Source: Legionellaceae bacterium UBA2794 (GTDB lineage Bacteria; Pseudomonadota; Gammaproteobacteria; Legionellales; Legionellaceae). Taken from it: a DNA stretch of 21,796 nt. The stretch is taken from the NCBI GenBank assembly GCA_002352055.1, contig DEHS01000041.1:30444-52239 (forward strand). The letters are read 5' to 3'. This document shows positions 13,923 to 19,900 of the stretch, piece after piece; the stretch's first letter is position 1, and the number at the start of each line of letters is the position of its first letter. Below the pieces are notes generated by a model that did not search any database, was not told the origin of the DNA, and saw only the letters and a program-made list of their open reading frames with translations. Both the position numbers and the translations under genes were made by a program.

Positions 13923-15350
13923 TTATAAATGTGTTGTGACAAAAAAACGTATTAAGTTTCGTGTTTCTTGCAGATTGACACGAGCATTGATCAGATTTAA
14001 TTGAACCTGTGCTGTGGTTTGTTCTCGCTGGTTAACTAAAAAAAGAGTACTGTCTCCTTCCTGAAATTTTTTACCCTCACCCACTTCAACCTGTTGTGCT
14101 AATTGAAATTCGGTATTAAGTAAATTAAGTTGTTTTTGGTACATTTTTAGCGCAATTAAAAGATTGGAATATTCATTATTTAACTGCTCATATACCAGCT
14201 TTTTTTCAGTGGTAATTTGTCTTAATTCACTAGTCGTGCTTATAATTTTACCTTTCGCCACGCGCTGATAGAGTGGAAACTTAAAATGGAGTCCTACCAT
14301 TGCGGCTTGCGGTAATAGTTTGGGGTCGGCACCATCACCATACTGTTTGGATGTGTAGGCCATAGCATCCAGATCAGGTAATAGATCATTCTTGGCCAAA
14401 TTTTGTTTTAACTTTACAATCTGATAATACTTATCCAGCTTACGTAAGGCAGGGTGTCGAATCAGTTCTACTCGAATTTTACCGGGGTTATCCATTTTGG
14501 GCTCTTCTATTTGAGAATTTAATGGTAATTGGTTCATTGATGGAATTAAAGGTTGTCCTTTTCGATCACGGTAATAAATTGAGAGAGTAACTGCGGCTTG
14601 CTCAAACAACATGTTTCCTTGATTAACAAGCTGCTGCCGTTGCATAATAATTTGCTGATTTTCTACTATGGCTAATTTTGGTAAATCTCCAATTTCGGCT
14701 TGTTTTACAATAGCAGTTTGTCTTTTTTGAGCAAGCCGCAGTAGATGCTTAAACGTTTTCAATTGCAAGCCTGCGCCAACCCATTGCCAATAGGCCTTGA
14801 TGGTTTCTTGAAATACCAACAATTTAGTAATGGCAACCTCCTGGGCGCTCAAAGCTATGTTTTCAGCCTGGGTGAGCAATTCTGTTCGTTGCTTATCAAT
14901 AAAAAAATCTTTTATCAAAGGCAGGGCGATTCCAGCCCGATATTCGCCACCAGAATTAGTGAGGTAATTTTGATAGTAGATCGGGTAATCGCCTCTACCA
15001 ATCCGATATCCAGCGAATAATCTTATTCCATTTGCCAAAGTAGGAATACTGAGTTCAGTGTTTGCATAATTATTAATATATCCACCTTCAGGTTGTGAGC
15101 GTGTATTTGCTTTTAATGAAGGGTCAAATTGCCCCAAAGCACTTAAAAAATCGCCCTGTGCCTTTGCTATTTGCAGCCGAGCTGCAATAATTTTGGGATA
15201 ACTTGATTTAACATTTTTTAATAGCGCATCAAGAGATAATGAGCTATTTTTTTGTGACCACACTGTGGAAGTTATAATCATTATAACAAGTGTTAAAATG
15301 GACTTTTTTTTCCAGTGATTTCTCATTTTATTGAAATGGTCAGAACTCAT
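13923..15350 (-). CDS. TolC-family outer membrane efflux protein
   Basis: A 475-residue outer-membrane channel of the OEP/TolC family. A signal peptide (KKKSILTLVIMIITSTVWSQ, residues 14-33) follows either ATG 15350 or the internal ATG 15326. The mature part has the long helical repeats rich in Gln, Leu and Ala that form the periplasmic tunnel, for example QVAITKLLVFQETIKAYWQW and a C-terminal repeat with NAR VNLQETRN. There is no lipobox cysteine. Its start overlaps the HlyD-like gene stop by ATGA and has no Shine-Dalgarno, implying coupled translation. It is the third gene of the LysR-ABC-HlyD-TolC series, so it is the likely exit duct of that exporter. Confidence 0.85.
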   Translation of the reverse strand: MSSDHFNKMRNHWKKKSILTLVIMIITSTVWSQKNSSLSLDALLKNVKSSYPKIIAARLQIAKAQGDFLSALGQFDPSLKANTRSQPEGGYINNYANTELSIPTLANGIRLFAGYRIGRGDYPIYYQNYLTNSGGEYRAGIALPLIKDFFIDKQRTELLTQAENIALSAQEVAITKLLVFQETIKAYWQWVGAGLQLKTFKHLLRLAQKRQTAIVKQAEIGDLPKLAIVENQQIIMQRQQLVNQGNMLFEQAAVTLSIYYRDRKGQPLIPSMNQLPLNSQIEEPKMDNPGKIRVELIRHPALRKLDKYYQIVKLKQNLAKNDLLPDLDAMAYTSKQYGDGADPKLLPQAAMVGLHFKFPLYQRVAKGKIISTTSELRQITTEKKLVYEQLNNEYSNLLIALKMYQKQLNLLNTEFQLAQQVEVGEGKKFQEGDSTLFLVNQREQTTAQVQLNLINARVNLQETRNLIRFFVTTHL

Positions 15351-16333
15351 AGTTTATTGGACTCATTTTGGCTTTCGGGTGGGAAACCATTAAATTGCCG
15401 CCAAAGTTCATACCATAAAGGAACTTGCCCTAATTGGACCCATCCATGCACTCGTACTCCCTGACGTAAATATCGAGTGTCAGGCCAGGCTTCGTCAGGA
15501 ATAACGACAATTCGAAATAGTCCCTGCCCATTATCTGTAGGATCGATAAACGAAACTGTCCCGCCAAAAGTGCCTACAGCGATTTGTGGCCAACCTCTAA
15601 ATTGAATGGCAGGCCAACCTTCAAATTGAAGTCGTACTTTCTGATAAACCCGAACAAAAGGAATGTCATTACCATCTATCCACAATTCAACTGCGCGTGA
15701 TTGTGTATTAGGAATAATTTGAGCTAATACATCACCTGCATTGACCACAACACTTTCCTGTCCTGTAAGGCGCTTATAAATAGTTCCAGCAGTTTGTGCT
15801 TTTAATAACTGAGTATTCTGACGTGCAATTTTTACATCAATATTGACTTTATCAATATTCGCCTGGGCCAGTTCATTTTGATATTTCGAGAATTCTATTT
15901 GTGCTAACTCATATTGACGTTTGGAATTTATACCTTGTTCATAGAGTTTTTTTTGACGAATGACATTTGATTGTGCGGCAGCAATTGCTTGCTTTGTTGC
16001 CTTAATTCTAAGCAAAACGGCATCTTTTTCAAGTTGGAGACGTGTCAAAAGATCGGGATCATTATCACTAATATCCACTATAGGATCACCAGGTTTTACA
16101 CTTGCTCCCTCATCTACATACCATTTTTTAATTCGACCCCCAATTGGGGAATTCACTGTATGTAGCCTTTCCGTTGGGGAAAATGCAATAACCTTACCAT
16201 TACCTAAAGCGAATTGTTGCCATGGAATAAAAGCAAAGAACGCCAAAATTATAAGCAAGCAACTTAGCGTAATACGAACAATTTTTTGTGGTTTAGGTAG
16301 TTTCCCCAGCATTTCATTAGCATGTGATTTCAT
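15347..16333 (-). CDS. HlyD-family membrane fusion (periplasmic adaptor) protein
   Basis: A 328-residue adaptor. One membrane helix (about residues 18-37) anchors it in the inner membrane, with a short cytoplasmic N-terminus. A biotinyl/lipoyl-like half (NSPIGGRIKKWYVDEGASVKPGDPI, split here as residues 65-72 and 73-90) precedes a coiled-coil hairpin (about 95-175, with KATKQAIAAAQSNVIRQKK and LAQIEFSKYQNELAQANID). The second lipoyl half, TAGTIYKRLTGQESVVVNAGD, and a beta-barrel region follow. It would bridge the inner-membrane ABC-like protein to the TolC-like channel. It overlaps its neighbours by 4 nt on each side. It is shorter than the HlyD of classical haemolysin exporters (478 aa). Confidence 0.87.
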   Translation of the reverse strand: MKSHANEMLGKLPKPQKIVRITLSCLLIILAFFAFIPWQQFALGNGKVIAFSPTERLHTVNSPIGGRIKKWYVDEGASVKPGDPIVDISDNDPDLLTRLQLEKDAVLLRIKATKQAIAAAQSNVIRQKKLYEQGINSKRQYELAQIEFSKYQNELAQANIDKVNIDVKIARQNTQLLKAQTAGTIYKRLTGQESVVVNAGDVLAQIIPNTQSRAVELWIDGNDIPFVRVYQKVRLQFEGWPAIQFRGWPQIAVGTFGGTVSFIDPTDNGQGLFRIVVIPDEAWPDTRYLRQGVRVHGWVQLGQVPLWYELWRQFNGFPPESQNESNKL

Positions 16334-17949
16334 AGAGGTATAACCAATTGATTGCTGAGGTGTATTTGATTTTTTAAGGTAGTAATTATCAAGGTGGTCT
16401 TGTTCAAGGTTAGTAATATGGCAAGAACATTAGCAACATCATCTGTTTGTAACTCATCAAGACTCCTATCGATAATTAATAGTCGAGGGTTATCTATGCA
16501 TGCTCGAATAATCATCAATTGAATTAACTCCGATAAAGTAAAGATTATTTGCCAGTCGTTCACGAACGTATTAAGTCCTTCGGGAAGCTCCATAATTTTT
16601 TCAAGTAAATTCACTTTTTTTAAGAGTTCACAAATGACCTGGGTTGACATGGACTTATGGCTTAAGACCAGATTTTGATAAATGGTTCCTGCAAACCATT
16701 GAGGCTCTCTAATCAACAAACTTTGTTTACGAAGCATAATCAATGCTTTTTGATTACACGGGATTTGATTGAGAATAATTTTAACTGTCCCTATTTCTTT
16801 CAAGCCACATAATGATTCAATGAAGTTTTTGCAAGAGTCTTCTTCTCTAAAAGAAAGCAATAAGGGGTTTTCAGGAGAAGCTTCAGCTTCTAGGTTTATT
16901 GGTTGAAGGGTTTTGAATTTCGTTTCTAAAAGGTCTAACTTAAGATGGATTCTCTCTGAATAAGGTAAATTATTTGCGTCTGTTTTCACATGATTTATTT
17001 CAAGTGGTAGGTTTAGAGTAGAATCAATTTTACGCGATGAAGCAATTAAGTCATAGTAATTTTCAAGCAATGCTCCGAGCCTTTTAAACCCATACAATAA
17101 AGTACCTAATACGATTTCAGACGCGACCAGTTGCCCAAGACTCAGCTGATTATTGATAATTAAATAACCCCCCAATCCTAATAACAGACTGGTTGCAATA
17201 GTTGCCAGAGCATATAATCCTATCTGGTGTTTAATTAATTGCTTAAAGTGCTTGTTTCTAGCTTTTAAGAAACCTACCAATTTCTTATCAGTCTGTTCCA
17301 TAACATAAGATGGATAGTCATTAAATTTAAATAAATAACGATTGATGAGAATTTCTTCAAGCCAGGCTCCCACTACATGCTTTTGGGCGCATTCCTGTTG
17401 CGCTGTATTTACAGCAGTTCGGTAGGGGACAAAGATGATTAGCAATAGGCTTAGTATTATAAAAGCATTAAATATAAGAAACATTGGATGATAAAACAAA
17501 AGTAAAATCATGCCGAAAATCATCTGTAGTCCGAGGGTTATGCCATAAAGTAGCAGGCTAGCCAAAGCTTTATTAATCACCGTAATTTCAAAATATCGGT
17601 TAACCAATTCTGGTCCATTATGATTTGAGAAAATCAAAGGAGACAGTCGGTTAAAATGTTTGGCAAGATTCAAGCTGGTTTGAACCATTAGCTTTTGCTG
17701 AATAATTTCAATAATAACTGCTTGCCAGATACTTAACATGCCCATACCTGCCATTAAGACAAATACCATTAGACTCAAAAATACCACCGGTTGGAGTAAT
17801 TTACCGAACGCTACCAGGTTAATTAAGGTTTGTGCCGCAATGGGAACTACTAAGGACAATAAACTGATAAGTATGCTGATTATGAGAATTGAATATATCG
17901 ATGAAGAGTCCAAGACTTCAAGAATAGAATGTATTTCAGGTTTTTTCAT
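16330..17949 (-). CDS. ABC exporter-like protein with degenerate nucleotide-binding domain
   Basis: A 539-residue half-transporter. Residues 15-290 form a type-1 ABC exporter membrane domain with about six hydrophobic helices. Residues 335-539 align end to end with an ABC ATPase domain but the catalytic motifs are gone. Walker A position reads LSFREEDSCKN (365-375, only Lys374 kept) instead of GxxGxGKS. The Q-loop region REPQWFAGTIYQNL is well kept. The signature reads FTLSELIQ (470-477) instead of LSGGQ, Walker B ends LLIIDRS (E to R495), and the H-loop His is lost (ITTLKN). The frame is intact, with AAAGGA before the ATG, and it is translationally coupled to the HlyD gene, so this is a maintained gene and not an obvious pseudogene. 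It probably needs an active ATPase partner or has another energy source. No N-terminal C39 peptidase domain is present. Confidence 0.8.
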   Translation of the reverse strand: MKKPEIHSILEVLDSSSIYSILIISILISLLSLVVPIAAQTLINLVAFGKLLQPVVFLSLMVFVLMAGMGMLSIWQAVIIEIIQQKLMVQTSLNLAKHFNRLSPLIFSNHNGPELVNRYFEITVINKALASLLLYGITLGLQMIFGMILLLFYHPMFLIFNAFIILSLLLIIFVPYRTAVNTAQQECAQKHVVGAWLEEILINRYLFKFNDYPSYVMEQTDKKLVGFLKARNKHFKQLIKHQIGLYALATIATSLLLGLGGYLIINNQLSLGQLVASEIVLGTLLYGFKRLGALLENYYDLIASSRKIDSTLNLPLEINHVKTDANNLPYSERIHLKLDLLETKFKTLQPINLEAEASPENPLLLSFREEDSCKNFIESLCGLKEIGTVKIILNQIPCNQKALIMLRKQSLLIREPQWFAGTIYQNLVLSHKSMSTQVICELLKKVNLLEKIMELPEGLNTFVNDWQIIFTLSELIQLMIIRACIDNPRLLIIDRSLDELQTDDVANVLAILLTLNKTTLIITTLKNQIHLSNQLVIPL

Positions 17950-17982
17950 TGTATCAATAATCCTTTAAATACTTAAGTAATC

Positions 17983-18840
17983 TTACTGGTTATGCTTTAA
18001 TCTCTTTAACAAAAAATACTCCAGTGAATCTATTGCCTTATTAGGCCCCTCTCTTTTTAACAACGATATATGAATATTATTTAACCTAGGTAGAACAGAA
18101 AGTTCCATTGATTCCAAATAGCTTGGAATCATCGTTCTCTGAATAGCTGTAATGCCAAGGCCTGCTTTTACCGCAGCCATTTTTCCTGCATAACTGGGGC
18201 TAGAATAGACCAAACGCCAACGAATTCCCTTTTTTTCTAATGCCTGAATAACATTTTCTCGATAAACACAAGGTTGAGGAGAGAGAACTAATGGAATGAT
18301 GGAGTTTTTATCAAATGAAGTGAAAAAATCTGGCTTTCCAATCCACTGAACGGGCTCATTCCAAATAGTTACTGCTTTGGGTAATGTTGCAGTCTGGTGC
18401 GTTTTTAAAAGTACCAAATCTGATTTCCCCTGAGTGAACTGATCTAATAAATTCAGGGTTAAATCGCATTCAACATTAAGAATAACTCGTGGGTGTAGTC
18501 TTGCGAAATCAACTAAAACATCTGACAAAACAATGGTTGCGAAATCCTCAGGCAGCCCTAAGCGAATTTCACCCTCAAGCTCAGGTTCTCTAAAACGATC
18601 TAATGCTTCGCGATGTAATTCAAAAATTTTGCGGGCATAACCAAGAAAAAGCGCGCCATCGGTCGTTAAAGATAATGATTTACCGCGATTAATAAGTGGT
18701 TTTTCAGTGATTTGTTCAAGCTTTGCGATTTGCTGGCTAATTGCAGATTGAGTTCGGCCTACCTTTACAGCTGCTTTTGTAAAACTTCCTGTATCGGCGA
18801 CTGCAAGAAAACATTGCAAGGTAACCGTATCAATTGACAT
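17983..18840 (-). CDS. LysR-family transcriptional regulator
   Basis: A 285-residue LysR-type regulator. Residues 1-62 form the winged helix-turn-helix (LQCFLAVADTGSFTKAAVKVGRTQSAISQQIAKLE, in two conserved blocks). Residues about 90-280 form the two-lobed effector-binding domain, starting GEIRLGLPEDFA. AGGAA lies 7 nt before the ATG. It ends 33 bp before the ABC-like gene and points the same way, so it is probably the first gene of the LysR-ABC-HlyD-TolC transcript and the regulator of that exporter, rather than divergently placed as is usual for LysR regulators. The effector molecule cannot be inferred. Confidence 0.88.
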   Translation of the reverse strand: MSIDTVTLQCFLAVADTGSFTKAAVKVGRTQSAISQQIAKLEQITEKPLINRGKSLSLTTDGALFLGYARKIFELHREALDRFREPELEGEIRLGLPEDFATIVLSDVLVDFARLHPRVILNVECDLTLNLLDQFTQGKSDLVLLKTHQTATLPKAVTIWNEPVQWIGKPDFFTSFDKNSIIPLVLSPQPCVYRENVIQALEKKGIRWRLVYSSPSYAGKMAAVKAGLGITAIQRTMIPSYLESMELSVLPRLNNIHISLLKREGPNKAIDSLEYFLLKRLKHNQ

Positions 18841-18882
18841 TAGAGTTCCTAATGATTTTATTAGCAGATATTAATTTTTCTG

Positions 18883-18911
18883 ATATTAGCATTTGTGCTA
18901 TTACTCTTCAA
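18883..18911 (-). promoter_or_regulatory. Promoter of the LysR-exporter operon
   Basis: On the minus strand TTGAAG (-35, 18911-18906) is followed after exactly 17 bp by TAATAT (-10, 18888-18883). Transcription would start near 18876, 36 nt before the LysR ATG. Each hexamer matches the consensus at four of six positions. Confidence 0.5.
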
Positions 18912-18915
18912 TATT

Positions 18916-18930
18916 ATTAGAAAATCTAAT
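18916..18930 (-). promoter_or_regulatory. LysR-type operator candidate (T-N11-A dyad)
   Basis: A perfect dyad ATTAG-N5-CTAAT of 15 bp containing the T-N11-A core typical of LysR-type recognition sites. It lies four bases upstream of the proposed -35, centred near -47 relative to the inferred start, where such regulators bind. Autoregulation by the adjacent LysR protein is the natural inference. Confidence 0.5.
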
Positions 18931-19053
18931 AGTCAGGTTCGTCTGCAATTCTTAGGCTATCAAAATAGCACGTACTGTTTTTTTTATACAGAATTATACT
19001 GAAATATTTAGTATAAGACAGGAACGTTTTTTTATTTTAAGCTAGAGGTTTGT

Positions 19054-19091
19054 TAAAAATAATGTGAGCTCAATATTAGGCTCACATTATT
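19054..19091 (-). terminator. Intrinsic terminator of the hsp20 gene
   Basis: AATAATGTGAG (19058-19068) and CTCACATTATT (19081-19091) form an 11-bp perfect stem. Read on the minus strand the second arm runs into a T-rich stretch (ATTATTTTTAAC). It sits 42 bp beyond the hsp20 stop. Confidence 0.7.
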
Positions 19092-19101
19092 GGGGTAATT
19101 T

Positions 19102-19128
19102 TTGAATTTAGAAAGATTCTAAATTCAA
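19102..19128. other. Perfect 12-bp hairpin directly after hsp20
   Basis: TTGAATTTAGAA (19102-19113) and TTCTAAATTCAA (19117-19128) are fully complementary with a 3-nt loop. It begins 4 bp beyond the hsp20 stop and precedes the terminator. There is no T-run on the minus strand after it, so it may act as an mRNA-stabilising 3' stem or a protein-binding site. Confidence 0.55.
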
Positions 19129-19132
19129 TGGG

Positions 19133-19573
19133 TTACTCTTCAATCGTCACATCAATACGTTTTTCTAATGCCTTATTTTTTTTAGGAATGGATATTTTTA
19201 ATATTCCATTTTTATATGAAGCACTAATTTTGCTTTCGTCTGCAATTTTTGGAAGGGTAAATCGCCGATGAAATTGGCCTAAAGAGCGTTCAACCCGAGT
19301 ATAACCTTCCTGATTTTCACTTTCTTCGTAGGTTCTGGAACCTTGAAGTGTAAGGATATTATTCTCCAGAGAAATATTCATATTTTCTTTTTCAACGCCG
19401 GGTAAGTCGGCGATGACTAAAAAGCGATCTTTTTCCTCTTTAATATCAACTGCAGGTGCCCATTTACCCAGGTCTCCAAAAGATTCGTCTTTAGTCTGTG
19501 TATTTAATAAATTGTCAAATATGGAGCCCAGGTCTTTATAAACTGGATAGTAAGTACGACGTAGATTATTCAT
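19133..19573 (-). CDS. Small heat-shock protein, Hsp20/alpha-crystallin family
   Basis: A 146-residue chaperone starting MNNLRRTYYPVYKDLGSIFD. The ATG at 19573 is chosen because AAGGAG lies 7 nt upstream; the longer frame from 19636 adds a hydrophobic tail not seen in the family and encoded by the leader. The alpha-crystallin domain spans about residues 35-135 (WAPAVDIKEEKDRFLVIADLPG, here split as WAPAVDIKEE and FLVIADLPG, then the GILKISIPKK signature). Such proteins form oligomers that hold unfolding clients without ATP for later refolding by DnaK. It is monocistronic with its own hairpin terminator. A sigma-32-like promoter is visible upstream. Confidence 0.93.
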   Translation of the reverse strand: MNNLRRTYYPVYKDLGSIFDNLLNTQTKDESFGDLGKWAPAVDIKEEKDRFLVIADLPGVEKENMNISLENNILTLQGSRTYEESENQEGYTRVERSLGQFHRRFTLPKIADESKISASYKNGILKISIPKKNKALEKRIDVTIEE

Positions 19574-19611
19574 ATTCAAACTCCTTATAAGATTATTAAG
19601 ATAAATTAAAT

Positions 19612-19637
19612 ATATGATTGAAGATTTAAATTTCAAG
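19612..19637 (-). promoter_or_regulatory. Possible sigma-32 heat-shock promoter of hsp20
   Basis: On the minus strand a perfect CTTGAAA (19637-19631) is followed after 11 bp by AATCATAT (19619-19612), which matches CCCCATnT only in its second half. The spacing lies within the range for heat-shock promoters. The -35 is strong and the -10 weak, so the call is tentative. Confidence 0.45.
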
Positions 19638-19838
19638 ATTTGCTTAAAAAATTTTTCTTAAGGAATATATTTAAGGTTTAATTGTAGTTTTCGCGTAAAC
19701 TTAAAAGCAGTTGATCACCTTCGTAAACAGAATTAACTCCCTCATAATTTTATGCACAATGCATTGTAAATTAGTAAGTTGTCTTTCATTTTTGGCGGAG
19801 ACAAGCCAGATTTTTGAAGATATTGGAATTATTTAGTT

Positions 19839-19871
19839 TTTAAGACTCCCTTAAGAAATATGATATATAAT
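19839..19871 (+). promoter_or_regulatory. PmrA box and -10 element of the calpain-like gene
   Basis: TTTAAG (19839-19844), five bases, CTTAAG (19850-19855) is an exact match to the two-component regulator PmrA site YTTAAK-N5-YTTAAK. A perfect TATAAT follows at 19866-19871, ten bases after the box. There is no good -35 hexamer, and the box covers the -35 area, as expected for an activator-dependent promoter. In Legionella many Dot/Icm effector genes are activated by PmrA through such sites (established knowledge); use here is inferred. Confidence 0.65.
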
Positions 19872-19900
19872 GCTCTTATATGTATAAACAAGGAACAATT

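Noticed and set aside
16330..17949. Calling the ABC-like gene a pseudogene
   Set aside because: The frame is intact over 539 codons, has a Shine-Dalgarno and is translationally coupled to its neighbours; only the catalytic residues are lost.
19577..19606. RNA thermometer masking the hsp20 Shine-Dalgarno
   Set aside because: Only a short CTTATAAG self-complementary stretch is seen near AAGGAG; no ROSE or fourU element pairs convincingly with it.
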